Assembly: GCF_016890225.1 (NCBI RefSeq)
Contig: NZ_JAFELM010000013.1
Coordinates: 124,001-188,000, forward strand
Source: Bacillus suaedaesalsae
Lineage (GTDB): Bacteria > Bacillota > Bacilli > Bacillales > SA4
Direction: 5' to 3'
DNA length: 64,000 nucleotides
Shown: positions 25,755-34,173 of the stretch, in pieces
Layout of the letters: each line of letters starts with the position of its first letter
Numbering within the stretch: the first letter of the stretch is position 1
Notes under the pieces: generated by a model
Seen by the model: the letters and a program-made list of their open reading frames with translations, nothing else
Database searches by the model: none
What the model was told of the DNA's origin: nothing
Program-made: the position numbers and the translations under genes

Positions 25755-26645
25755 ATGAACGATCGGAAGCAGCATGTATTGAAAAAGGCTCATCAATTAT
25801 TTACTGAAAAAGGATTTCAAGCAACATCTATTCAAGATATTTTAGAGTATAGCGGCATTTCCAAAGGCACATTTTATAATTATTTTTCATCTAAAAATGA
25901 ATTGTTAATCGCTATTTTCACATCAATATATAAAAAACTTGAGGAAGATCGTAATGCCCTGCTAGTCGGGCAAGATCCATCAGATATTACAATCTTTGTT
26001 AAACAAGTTAATCTTCAAATGCAAACAAATCGAAAAAACAATCTCATAACACTTTTTGAAGAAGTAAGCTTTTTAAATGACGTCGAATTAAAACAAGCGA
26101 TTAAAAAAGCTCAACTTAAATACCTATTATGGATTTACAATCGATTCATCGAACTTTTTGGAGCTGATAAGAAACCATATCTATTAGATTGCGCTGTTAT
26201 GTTCACTGGCATCTTGCATCATAATATAAGATATTTTTCACTCGCTTATGAGTCTCATTCAAACATTGAACAAGTAGTTCAATATAGTGTGAATCGAATA
26301 AAAAACATAGTGTCCGAAGTTTCTCACTCAAAGGAGCAATTACTTAGTCCTGATTTGATTGAAAGTTGGATGCCGATGAAGAAGGGGCAAAGGCACGCAT
26401 TCAAACAACAAGTTCACAAAACTGTCTTCACATTAAAAGAGGAATTACAACAACACGAAAAATATATACAATTAATTGAGTTTATCCAAGAAGAATTAAT
26501 TGAATCAAAACACCCAAGAAAGTTTTTACTTGAGAGTACGTTAGCAACTTTAAAGCAGGAAACCTCTCTTCCAGACAATAACAATTTACTTGAGCTAGAA
26601 CAGCATATTGTCCATTACTTTAAGCATAAAGAAGACCGTCATTAA
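25755..26645 (+). CDS. TetR/AcrR family transcriptional regulator
   Basis: 296 residues. The N-terminal TetR helix-turn-helix is clear: LFTEKGFQATSIQDILEYSG then ISKGTFYNYFSSKNELL. The ligand-binding part is longer than usual (TetR regulators are typically 190-210 residues): about 90 extra C-terminal residues rich in Lys, Glu and Gln are predicted helical. Ribosome-binding site AAAGGTG. It probably represses the divergent DHA2 exporter gene and perhaps the second exporter. The function of the extended tail is unknown. Confidence 0.9.
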   Translation: MNDRKQHVLKKAHQLFTEKGFQATSIQDILEYSGISKGTFYNYFSSKNELLIAIFTSIYKKLEEDRNALLVGQDPSDITIFVKQVNLQMQTNRKNNLITLFEEVSFLNDVELKQAIKKAQLKYLLWIYNRFIELFGADKKPYLLDCAVMFTGILHHNIRYFSLAYESHSNIEQVVQYSVNRIKNIVSEVSHSKEQLLSPDLIESWMPMKKGQRHAFKQQVHKTVFTLKEELQQHEKYIQLIEFIQEELIESKHPRKFLLESTLATLKQETSLPDNNNLLELEQHIVHYFKHKEDRH

Positions 26646-26674
26646 TGGCAGAAGTTAAACATGTGTGACCGCGC

Positions 26675-26708
26675 AAAAAAGTCTACTCCAATGGAATAGA
26701 CTTTTTTT
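26675..26708. terminator. Bidirectional terminator between tetR and the kinase-STAS gene
   Basis: AAAAAAGTCTACTCC pairs with GGAATAGACTTTTTTT, with T-runs on both strands, between two convergent genes. Confidence 0.88.
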
Positions 26709-26713
26709 CATTT

Positions 26714-28294
26714 TTATAACGGTACATTCTCTAATTCTTCTTTAAATAACACATCATTTAATGCAATTTGGAGCGTACCTTTGAATTCTGCTCGACCATA
26801 GAAGCCGTCTCCGTTTGAAATCATGCTATTTACAATTTCAGCACGTAATCCGGTTAAGATCGTTTTACATCCCATCATGGCAATGCCATCAATAATGGCT
26901 AAAAGTCGTTGCATAATATTGCGATCCATTGGTGGAACACCTGATAAATCCATGATTAACGTTTGAATTCGCTGATTTTCAATCTCAGAAAGGACTTTCT
27001 CTTGGATTGTGCCAATTCGCAAATAATCAATAAATCCGATTAACGGTAATATACAAATAGAACGGTTAATTGGAATGATTGGAACAGATAAATTTTCTAC
27101 AAGCTTACGCTGGGTATCTAACAATTCATCCTTGTATTTAGTGTAGCTAATAAAGAATGCTGTTAAAAATTTATCGACGAGCTCATTTACCTTTTTCTCC
27201 GTATTATAAAATTCTTCTATAACAGTTTCGCTGTTACGATCCACATCATAATTATACAAAAACAACCAAACTGTCCTTCTAATTGCCTGTACCCACTCTA
27301 ATTTAAATGCGAGTGTTAACGAATGTTTTGCCCATGCAATTCCTTCATGCTTTGCAAAGCTTGTTAATTCATGCTCTCTCTCTTCAACAAGAAACATAAC
27401 AAGCTTATTTGCATTGGTTAATAAATTGATGTTACCAATTTTATGTATTTCTTCAATTTTATCTCGTACATTTATCGCTTCATCTAACAATTTCGCTTCA
27501 AAGTCTTTTTGATTCTCAATAAAATAATCCTTTAACGTAGCATGATCGCTATACGTAAGACTCAACTTCTTCACTCCTCTATTGTTTACTAGATTCACTA
27601 ATCTAGGTATACGTATCGTAAATTTTGTCCCCTTACCTACGATACTATCAACTGTAATCTTTCCACCATGTTGGTAAATAACCGAAAAAACTTGAGTTAG
27701 GCCCATTCCCGTTCCATGGTCTTTCGTTGAGAAGAAAGGAGTACCGAGTAGTGTTAGTTTTTCCTTTGGAATTCCGATGCCAGTGTCTTCAATCGTAACA
27801 ATAACATCATTGTTTTCCAATGAATGAGTTAGTGAGAGTTCACCCACTCCTTCAATTGATTCGATTGCATTTTTGATCAGGTTAAAAAATGCCTTTTTAA
27901 ATTGATTTTTCTTCCCTGTTACCAACATGTCAGTATTCTTGAAATCTGTCTTAACCGTTATGTCGTATAACTTGTCTTGAAACAAGTTCAATATCGATTC
28001 TAATTCTACCGTTAGATTAAAACTTTGAAACTCTTCATCTTCTAAATCAGGCTTTGAAACTTGCAATAAGTTGTTCAAAGTAACTAAGGCATTATCTAAT
28101 TCAGATTGGGCAATCGCAATATATTCATTACTCCCATTTTCCTCTAGTAACTGTAGGAAGCCTTTCACAGCCGTTAAGGGATTTCTCACTTCATGAGCAA
28201 TTCCAGCTGCCATTTGACCTACAGATGCTAATTGACTTAAATGATGAGTATCTTTTTCTGCTGTTTCAACTTGTACTTTCTCATCTACTTTCAT
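26714..28294 (-). CDS. Histidine kinase fused to an RsbR-like STAS module
   Basis: 526 residues. The first 250 are a complete soluble kinase: HisKA with phospho-accepting His34 (AAGIAHEVRNPLTAVKGF), N-box NLIKNAIESIEG, DTGIGIP and GTGMGL, closest in style to sporulation/Kin-type kinases. Residues about 265-400 form a globin-like RsbR N-terminal helical region, and the last about 115 are a STAS domain (VPIIPINRSICILPLIG ... IQTLIMDLSGVPPMD). No membrane helix or PAS domain is present. Where RsbR proteins have a phosphorylatable Thr after the conserved Asp, this protein reads MDRN. The ATG at 28294 has AAGGGAG at 7 nt; a GTG 27 bp upstream is less likely. Monocistronic. Confidence 0.88.
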   Translation of the reverse strand: MKVDEKVQVETAEKDTHHLSQLASVGQMAAGIAHEVRNPLTAVKGFLQLLEENGSNEYIAIAQSELDNALVTLNNLLQVSKPDLEDEEFQSFNLTVELESILNLFQDKLYDITVKTDFKNTDMLVTGKKNQFKKAFFNLIKNAIESIEGVGELSLTHSLENNDVIVTIEDTGIGIPKEKLTLLGTPFFSTKDHGTGMGLTQVFSVIYQHGGKITVDSIVGKGTKFTIRIPRLVNLVNNRGVKKLSLTYSDHATLKDYFIENQKDFEAKLLDEAINVRDKIEEIHKIGNINLLTNANKLVMFLVEEREHELTSFAKHEGIAWAKHSLTLAFKLEWVQAIRRTVWLFLYNYDVDRNSETVIEEFYNTEKKVNELVDKFLTAFFISYTKYKDELLDTQRKLVENLSVPIIPINRSICILPLIGFIDYLRIGTIQEKVLSEIENQRIQTLIMDLSGVPPMDRNIMQRLLAIIDGIAMMGCKTILTGLRAEIVNSMISNGDGFYGRAEFKGTLQIALNDVLFKEELENVPL

Positions 28295-28349
28295 GTAGTA
28301 TCTCCCTTCCGCCACCGACACTTCATTGGTGAATAGGTTTTAATTATTT

Positions 28350-28376
28350 TAAGAAAGACTTGGCTATCGCCAAGTC
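28350..28376 (-). terminator. Hairpin with U-rich tail between methyltransferase and kinase genes
   Basis: GACTTGGC pairs perfectly with GCCAAGTC around TATC; on the minus strand TTTCTT follows. It lies about 170 bp after the methyltransferase stop codon and 55 bp before the kinase start. It could be a terminator or an attenuator in the kinase leader. Confidence 0.55.
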
Positions 28377-28548
28377 CTTGGATGCAGGTGATGGCTTAGT
28401 ATTTTTATGCGTGCTAATGATAGATATAATTTATGATAAGCCAAAAAATTAAATACACTCTTATTATTCTACTAAAAATACAACGAGATACAATATAAGT
28501 CTAGCATTAACATAAAAAAGTTGTAGTATACATTCATTTTTCTGAACA

Positions 28549-29163
28549 TCAAGATGACACTTCTAGCCTGTAAATTAGAAATCTCTCATTTTCATTGTCC
28601 GAAAAAATACTTTGCACGGAAACTTCTTTAACTAGTTCAAAACCTGTTTCATTCTCAAGGTAAAAAATGTAGTCTGTTGATGGATAGTAAAGTACGGTAT
28701 CCACTGTCCGTTCTGCCTCATAAGCTGACTGCATAATTAGATTTATAACTTTAATAAAAATTTGGATCGTAAAAGGATTAAAAAAATAAAATATCGTATC
28801 TCGTGGATCAATCATGTATTCTTCTGCGAGACAACAGTGAAAATGGATATTCCCTACGTTTCTTTTTGTTGACGCCTTATACCGCTTTACATTGTTAAGA
28901 GCTTCATTGTAAAGGAGCTCATTCATCTCAATCCCCGATACCGTTGCATCACATAAATAATGAAGAAGAAAGTTTAACCTACCTTTTCCACAACCAAAAT
29001 CGACAACACCATCACCACTTTTAATTTCATAGTGTCTTAATAACTCTTCAATCGCTTCATATGGTGTTGGTTCATAACGATGATAGTGGATGGATTTAAG
29101 AAAGCCCTTTTGTTCTCCAATCGTATGAATACCTAATTTCTTTTCATAATCATTCACCAGCAA
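28549..29163 (-). CDS. Class I SAM-dependent methyltransferase
   Basis: 204 residues. SAM-binding motif I is VVDFGCGKGRLNF (about 53-65), with the acidic end of strand 2 in SGIEMNELLY (about 76-85). Strand 4 ends in FYFFNPF, in the place where small-molecule or nucleic-acid methyltransferases carry NPPF-like motifs. The N-terminal FLKSIHYHRYEPTPYEAIEE resembles proteins annotated only as class I methyltransferases in Bacillus. The substrate is unknown. The family B repeat lies between it and the reductase operon, so it is probably a separate transcription unit. Confidence 0.82.
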   Translation of the reverse strand: MLVNDYEKKLGIHTIGEQKGFLKSIHYHRYEPTPYEAIEELLRHYEIKSGDGVVDFGCGKGRLNFLLHYLCDATVSGIEMNELLYNEALNNVKRYKASTKRNVGNIHFHCCLAEEYMIDPRDTIFYFFNPFTIQIFIKVINLIMQSAYEAERTVDTVLYYPSTDYIFYLENETGFELVKEVSVQSIFSDNENERFLIYRLEVSS

Positions 29164-29229
29164 TGCGCTCTCTCCTTAAAAGAAGCTATTCTTTATATTA
29201 TGTCCTATATTTAGACCAAAAATAAATAA

Positions 29230-29567
29230 AGAGGTTGGGACAAAACCAAAACACGATACTCTAAAGACGAACAATTTCAAATTAGATAGCCTTTTAATAC
29301 AGCTGTTAATTTCCGTGCAAGACTCAGCTTTCCGCGGGTGGTTGGTGAGCCTTCTCAGTCGTCCCTCCCTGCGGGGTCTCACCTAACTCGCTTTTCCCGC
29401 AGGAGTCTTCGTCTTGCACTTCAATTAACAGCTAGAACATACTTAAAACAAAACGTAGTCTCTAACAAAACAAATAAAAAAATCCGAACTCATTCAAATC
29501 CTATTAAACGAATTTGAGATGATTGTTCGGATTTTCCTTCGCCGAAAATACTTTTGGAACAGCCTCT
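29230..29567. repeat. Repeat element family B, copy 2 (inverted relative to copy 1)
   Basis: A 338-bp element matching 6877-7213 in inverted orientation. Short inverted ends begin AGAGG. The GC-rich core is at 29320-29425 and the hairpin AAAATCCGAAC...GTTCGGATTTT at about 29480-29535. It begins 8 bp after the flavodoxin stop codon and so supplies the terminator of the ribonucleotide reductase operon. No clear target duplication was found. Confidence 0.8.
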
Positions 29568-29575
29568 ATTAATGA

Positions 29576-30040
29576 TTATTTATTATTTAGTTTATATAAT
29601 ATAGCCTCTACAAACTTAGAACATCTTTGGATATCACTAGCTTGAGGTAACAACTCAACTTTTAACGTAGCTGCTAACCTCGTATGCTGAAAAAGCATGT
29701 CTCTAAAGAAGTCTACAGCTCCACAAAAATTAGGATAAAAACGATCTCCTGTTCCAAACACTCCAGTTACCATGTCCGACTGATTCAAGATTTCAATCTT
29801 GGAGTATAACGCATTCATTTCTTTGGGTATAGCTCCATTTCCCCACGTGTATGTTCCAATTATGACCACATCCCTCTGCCTTAATGACTCTATGTTAAAT
29901 TGGTCAATTGAATTCAAGGAAGCATCTAGTCCCTTTTCAATAAAAATCGAATAAATACTCGTTGCTAATTTTTCAGTATTACCTGTTATAGACGTGTATA
30001 CAATTGATATCTTTGGTTCATTAAAGTTCATCAAAACCAT
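29576..30040 (-). CDS. Flavodoxin, last gene of the ribonucleotide reductase operon
   Basis: 154 residues. The FMN phosphate loop is VYTSITGNTEKLA (about 14-26); the second loop is IGTYTWGNGAIP (about 61-72) with its aromatic residues; the third is FGTGDRFYPNFCG (about 95-107). This is a classical short flavodoxin rather than the shorter NrdI. It overlaps the end of the small-subunit gene by 20 bp and uses AAAGGTG as ribosome-binding site, so it is part of the operon. By position it may activate or maintain the metal-radical cofactor of the small subunit, as NrdI does in class Ib systems. That role is inference. Confidence 0.85.
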   Translation of the reverse strand: MVLMNFNEPKISIVYTSITGNTEKLATSIYSIFIEKGLDASLNSIDQFNIESLRQRDVVIIGTYTWGNGAIPKEMNALYSKIEILNQSDMVTGVFGTGDRFYPNFCGAVDFFRDMLFQHTRLAATLKVELLPQASDIQRCSKFVEAILYKLNNK

Positions 30041-31064
30041 TTACTTGGGACACCTTTGTATAGGTCCTTGACTTCTGCTCAAAGAAATCCGACTTTGTTT
30101 CATTCATCATTTCATCACTATAAACTTGTATCCAGGGCATAGGATTATTTCTTTCATTGTAAAGGTTACTCAGTCCTAGTTGCCTTAGACGTTTATTAGC
30201 CAAATATTCTAAGTATAGTTCAAACTCTTCTAGGTCCAAGCCTTTAACATCAGATAAGATGTATTGTGCCCATTCCATTTCTAAACGTATAGCATTTCTG
30301 ATTGAATGATAGATATAATCAATATTCTCCTCAGTGTGAAGGTCTTCATTTTCAGTCAATAAGATCCGAATAAACTGGGACATAAAATACGCATGTTGCA
30401 TTTCGTCCCTTTGAATATAGCTAATCATCGTACTAGTTTTGAGCATTTTTTGTTGTCTTGCTAAATGATAGAAAAAGGCGAATCCCGCATAAAAATAAAT
30501 GCCTTCTAAGTTAATAGAATTCACCGCCAGCTTGAATATCGTTTGTGGAGATGGGTTTTCCCTAAATTGCTCATACGCATCTAAAATATTGGTATTTCTT
30601 CTTTGAATAATTGGGTCCTTAAGTGCATGATTAAAGACATCATTTTGCTCCTGTAAGGGAACAAGAGAACTTAAAATATAAGAATAAGACTCGTTATGCA
30701 CCGCTTCTTGTTGAGAGATTACTGCAAAAATCGCCTTAAAACTGGGATCCGTTACATAATCCATTACCATACTCATTGTCGGTGTTTGTAAACTATCTAG
30801 TGATGCAAGTTGTGCATTAATTTTCAAGAATGTTTGTTGTTCCTTTTGATCGAGTTCAGCCCATTGTTTAATATCATCCTGCATATTGATTTCTTGTGCT
30901 TTCCAAAAGTTCGATAGCAAAGTTTGATACAACTCATACATTTGAGGATAAGCCACATCATTCCAGTTTAATAGTCCTGAAGATTGTCCATTTATTATTC
31001 CTGTCGATTTATTCGGATATTCTGGGTTCAATAGTTTAATTTTTCGTAGTTTCTTCTGTACCAT
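30021..31064 (-). CDS. Ribonucleoside-diphosphate reductase, radical-bearing small subunit (class I)
   Basis: 347 residues with the full di-metal site: Asp90 (SLDSLQ), Glu120 and His123 (QQEAVHNES), Glu187 (NLEGIYFYAG), Glu221 and His224 (QRDEMQHAYF), plus the radical Tyr127 (ESYSYI). The pattern resembles NrdF/NrdB but is clearly divergent from B. subtilis NrdF as remembered. The N-terminal 30 residues are an extension. The enzyme delivers the radical to the large subunit for dNTP synthesis. It lies 13 bp after the large-subunit gene and overlaps the flavodoxin gene. Class Ib or a related subclass is suggested by the flavodoxin. Confidence 0.92.
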   Translation of the reverse strand: MVQKKLRKIKLLNPEYPNKSTGIINGQSSGLLNWNDVAYPQMYELYQTLLSNFWKAQEINMQDDIKQWAELDQKEQQTFLKINAQLASLDSLQTPTMSMVMDYVTDPSFKAIFAVISQQEAVHNESYSYILSSLVPLQEQNDVFNHALKDPIIQRRNTNILDAYEQFRENPSPQTIFKLAVNSINLEGIYFYAGFAFFYHLARQQKMLKTSTMISYIQRDEMQHAYFMSQFIRILLTENEDLHTEENIDYIYHSIRNAIRLEMEWAQYILSDVKGLDLEEFELYLEYLANKRLRQLGLSNLYNERNNPMPWIQVYSDEMMNETKSDFFEQKSRTYTKVSQVNGFDEL

Positions 31065-31077
31065 TATTTAATCCTCC

Positions 31078-33345
31078 TTAACTATGACAAGCCTCACATT
31101 CATTTAGCTCTCCCTGTGATGTACTACGAACATAATAGGTTGTTTTCAGCCCATTACGCCAAGCTTCCAAGTGTAGGTTTAATAACTCTTTAGCCTTAAT
31201 ATTATGGCGTACATATAAGTTGAAGCTTATTCCCTGATCAATATGTCGTCCTCTGGCAGCGTTTTGTTTTATACTCCAGTTTTGATCCAGCACATTTCTT
31301 GTTCTTCGATAAAAATTATAGGTGCGATGATTTAAATCTGGTGCCGTCACTTTAAATTTAAAATTCTTCTTCTCTTCCGCATATTCCACAGCATATATAG
31401 GATCAATTCCATCTGTTGATCCCCCAATTTTTGCTGTAGATGAATTTGGTGCTACTGCCATCATCCAGCCATTGCGAACACCATATCTCTTTACCTTCTC
31501 TTTTAATTCAATCCATTTATCTGTTTCGTATCGCCTAGTAGTAAAATACTCTCCTGTATGCCAATCGGACCCTTCAAAACGAGAATAGGGACCCTTTTCT
31601 CTTGCTAGTTCCATAGAAGCTTGTATCGTATAATAGGCAATTTCCTCATAAAGTTTATCTGCATATTCTACAGCCCCCTCTGTCTCCCACTGTATTTCTT
31701 TTAAAGCAAGGAGATGATGCCAGCCAAATGTTCCTAGACCTACTGCCCTATACTTTTTATTTGTCTTTTCAGCTTGTCCCACTGAGATCGTATTTAAGTC
31801 AATGACATTATCTAGCATTCTCATTTGAATACGAATCAATCTTTGCAAGTGACCCGTATTCATTATTTTTGGCAGATTAATAGAGGATAAGTTACAAACG
31901 ACAAAATCACCCGGCTTACGAACAATGACGATATTTCCATCTTCGTTTTGACATTCTCCTACTACAGTCGTTACCGACATGTTTTGAGTTATTTCAGTAC
32001 ATAGATTACTGCAATATATACTAGTACGCCCTCTCCCCTTTACATGTTTATTAGGATTTTTTCGATTTACTTCATCACGGTAAAAAAGGTATGGGGTACC
32101 TGTCTCTAACTGAGAGATCATGATTCTCGACATTATGTCCATTGCACGGTAAGTTTTCCTAGGGAGCATTGGATGGTTAAGAGCCTCTATATATTTGTTA
32201 GAAAAGAATTTCTCATCCTTTTCATCATAAAAATCCTCTAATCCTAAAGGACTCCCGTTTTCATCCTTCCAGCCCATAACTTGTTTCACCTCATGAGGAC
32301 AAAACACATGCCACTCACCAATACTCTTTCCGCTCTCATCTACTTCCTCCAGTTTTTCCATAAACAAATCAGGAATGCAAACACCTGTAAAGAGGTCATG
32401 TGCTTTTCGTCTCTCATCTCCGTTGTTTGTTTTTAAATCAAGAAATCCGTTCATAATGTCTTTATGAAATATGTCTAAGTACACAGCAATCGCACCTTGT
32501 CTTTGCCCCAGTTGGTCCACACTCACAGCGGTGTTATTTAACTGTCTAATCCAAGGTATGACCCCAGAAGAATTTCCTTTAAAGTTTTTGATATCAGAAC
32601 CTAATGCCCTGACTTTTCCGTAATATACCCCTAATCCTCCTCCATCCTTACTAAGCTTTGCTACATCCCAGTTGTTTAAGTAAATACCATTAAGTGAATC
32701 ATCCACCATATCAATAAAGCAAGACGATAACTGGCCAAAATTCTTACCAGCATTAGACAAAGTTGGTGTGGCTACTGTCATATACAAGTTACTTAATGCC
32801 CAATAAGCCTCTTTCACTAGCGTGGGGCGTTTCTCTTTATCCTCGTTTTTCATTAATGTCATTGCAATGATCATAAATCGCTCTTGTGGCAATTCGAAAA
32901 TATTTCCTTCATAATCCTTTGCCAAGTAACGATCGGCTAGAAGGAAAAGCCCAATGTAGGTGAACAACTCATCTTTAGATGCATCTATAAATCTTCCAAT
33001 CTCATCAATTTCTTCCTTTGTATAACTAGTTAATAGGCTATTATTGTATATTCCAATTTCTTCAAATCTCTTAATCAGATCATAGAAATCTCCATATCGT
33101 TCATTATGGTTATAGCCTCTTATAACTGATACCCTTTTGTATAACTCATTTAAGTAAATTCTTGAAGCAACAAAAGTCCAGTTTGGTTGATCAATCGAAA
33201 TGAGATTTAACGCATTTTCTATGAGTTGGTTTACTTGTAAAAGTTTGATATCTTGATTCTTTGATAGTAAAGTAGCATCCAAATTGTAAGCTTCTGCTAT
33301 CTCTACAATGTAATCGGCTATAGTTGGTTGTAACAAGCTATTCAT
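31078..33345 (-). CDS. Ribonucleoside-diphosphate reductase, large catalytic subunit (class I)
   Basis: 755 residues. Catalytic residues are all present: Cys209 (LSSCFID) and Cys484 (VVCNLSS) as the redox pair, Asn447-Cys449-Glu451 (SNLCTEI) with the thiyl radical Cys, Tyr737-Tyr738 (TTYYVRS) and the C-terminal shuttle cysteines in ECEACHS. The sequence starts directly with the helical domain; no N-terminal ATP-cone with its VVKRDG-type motif is present, so dATP activity control through the cone is not expected. Its ATG overlaps the stop codon of the thioesterase gene (ATGA). It is controlled by a B12 riboswitch and NrdR-like boxes. Confidence 0.95.
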   Translation of the reverse strand: MNSLLQPTIADYIVEIAEAYNLDATLLSKNQDIKLLQVNQLIENALNLISIDQPNWTFVASRIYLNELYKRVSVIRGYNHNERYGDFYDLIKRFEEIGIYNNSLLTSYTKEEIDEIGRFIDASKDELFTYIGLFLLADRYLAKDYEGNIFELPQERFMIIAMTLMKNEDKEKRPTLVKEAYWALSNLYMTVATPTLSNAGKNFGQLSSCFIDMVDDSLNGIYLNNWDVAKLSKDGGGLGVYYGKVRALGSDIKNFKGNSSGVIPWIRQLNNTAVSVDQLGQRQGAIAVYLDIFHKDIMNGFLDLKTNNGDERRKAHDLFTGVCIPDLFMEKLEEVDESGKSIGEWHVFCPHEVKQVMGWKDENGSPLGLEDFYDEKDEKFFSNKYIEALNHPMLPRKTYRAMDIMSRIMISQLETGTPYLFYRDEVNRKNPNKHVKGRGRTSIYCSNLCTEITQNMSVTTVVGECQNEDGNIVIVRKPGDFVVCNLSSINLPKIMNTGHLQRLIRIQMRMLDNVIDLNTISVGQAEKTNKKYRAVGLGTFGWHHLLALKEIQWETEGAVEYADKLYEEIAYYTIQASMELAREKGPYSRFEGSDWHTGEYFTTRRYETDKWIELKEKVKRYGVRNGWMMAVAPNSSTAKIGGSTDGIDPIYAVEYAEEKKNFKFKVTAPDLNHRTYNFYRRTRNVLDQNWSIKQNAARGRHIDQGISFNLYVRHNIKAKELLNLHLEAWRNGLKTTYYVRSTSQGELNECEACHS

Positions 33346-33830
33346 CGCCTTTCTCTCCCTGTAAATTTAGTCATTTGAATACGTCGTTCTCTTCTTTCTT
33401 CCGCGTAGGTCAGCATCTCATGCTCCTCTTCTGTTTCTGGAATTACCCCTGGGATAGGTGTAGGCTTACCCTCTTCCCCTATCGCTACCATTGTAAGGAT
33501 AGAGGTTGTCGTTAACTGTTTTTGCCCGGTCTCAATTTGCTCACTTTGCACTTTTACAAAGACCTCCATAGAAGTCCTTCCAGTTGAAATCACCACTCCT
33601 TCTAATAAGAGGATATCTCCCACTTTTGCTGTAGATAGAAAATTAACGATATCAATTGATGCTGTCACAACTGCCTTTTTGCTGTGCTTCATAGCAGCAA
33701 TTGCAGCAATCTCATCAATATACGCTAAAACCTTTCCTCCAAAGATCGATCCCAAATGGTTTGTATCTGGTGGTAAGACTAGCTTAGTTTGAATGGTGCG
33801 TGATACATTTGATGATAAATTCTCTGTCAT
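33342..33830 (-). CDS. Acyl-CoA thioesterase (hotdog fold), first gene of the reductase operon
   Basis: 162 residues. The hotdog/BACH-type signature is DTNHLGSIFGGKVLAYIDEI (about 21-40) with the catalytic acidic residue at the end of the central helix. The tail is charged (YAEERRERRIQM). It resembles YkhA-type cytosolic acyl-CoA hydrolases. The ATG at 33830 is chosen because the upstream part of the longer frame would be encoded by the terminator hairpin at 33873-33904. It overlaps the large-subunit gene by 4 bp. Why a thioesterase should be co-expressed with a reductase under B12 control is unclear. Confidence 0.88.
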   Translation of the reverse strand: MTENLSSNVSRTIQTKLVLPPDTNHLGSIFGGKVLAYIDEIAAIAAMKHSKKAVVTASIDIVNFLSTAKVGDILLLEGVVISTGRTSMEVFVKVQSEQIETGQKQLTTTSILTMVAIGEEGKPTPIPGVIPETEEEHEMLTYAEERRERRIQMTKFTGRERR

Positions 33831-33872
33831 AACTTCCCTACTTTCATTTTTTTCGGGGAGAAATATTGAAAT

Positions 33873-33904
33873 AAAAAAATCCATCTTAAGGGAAGATGGA
33901 TTTT
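33873..33904 (-). terminator. Riboswitch-linked intrinsic terminator
   Basis: On the minus strand AAATCCATCTT pairs perfectly with AAGATGGATTT around a 4-5 nt loop, followed by a run of U. It lies between the cobalamin riboswitch and the thioesterase start codon, so it can act as the expression platform that stops transcription of the reductase operon. Confidence 0.85.
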
Positions 33905-34011
33905 GTAGAATGTATAGAAACATAAATAAATAATACTGACTAAAATTCAGTTATTATCATTTGTATACCTTTATATCCTACCTTCTCAACTCCCGAAGAA
34001 GATCATACAAA

Positions 34012-34165
34012 ATAAAATTGGCAGGTCTCCTGACTTGTGCTTCATCCTACTCTAAGCCTTCCCATCCTAAGACAGTGGTTCTCTTATTTCATCAGCACTT
34101 ACAGTTGCGGGTACAGTTCTGGATTTTAACCAGATTCCCTATTAAGTCTATTTGACACCAGTTTT
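34012..34165 (-). promoter_or_regulatory. Cobalamin (B12) riboswitch
   Basis: Read on the minus strand, the conserved blocks occur in order: AGGGAAT, AAATCCAGAACTGTACCCGC with AACTGTAAGTG, the B12-box region ACCACTG, GGGAAGGC, GATGA, and AAGTCAGGAGACCTGCC. The outer P1 stem pairs AAAACTGG with CCAATTTT. These are the hallmarks of an adenosylcobalamin riboswitch. The 107 nt between it and the terminator hold an AT-rich hairpin (AACTGA...TCAGT) that could be part of the switching structure. It precedes the thioesterase-reductase-flavodoxin operon. Confidence 0.95.
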
Positions 34166-34173
34166 ATGGTATA

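Noticed and set aside
29230-29567. Family B repeats as classical insertion sequences
   Set aside because: No transposase, and no matching direct repeats could be found at either copy; annotated as repeats only.
33831-33923. N-terminal extension of the thioesterase
   Set aside because: The extra codons would be encoded by the riboswitch terminator hairpin; the ATG at 33830 fits the family length.
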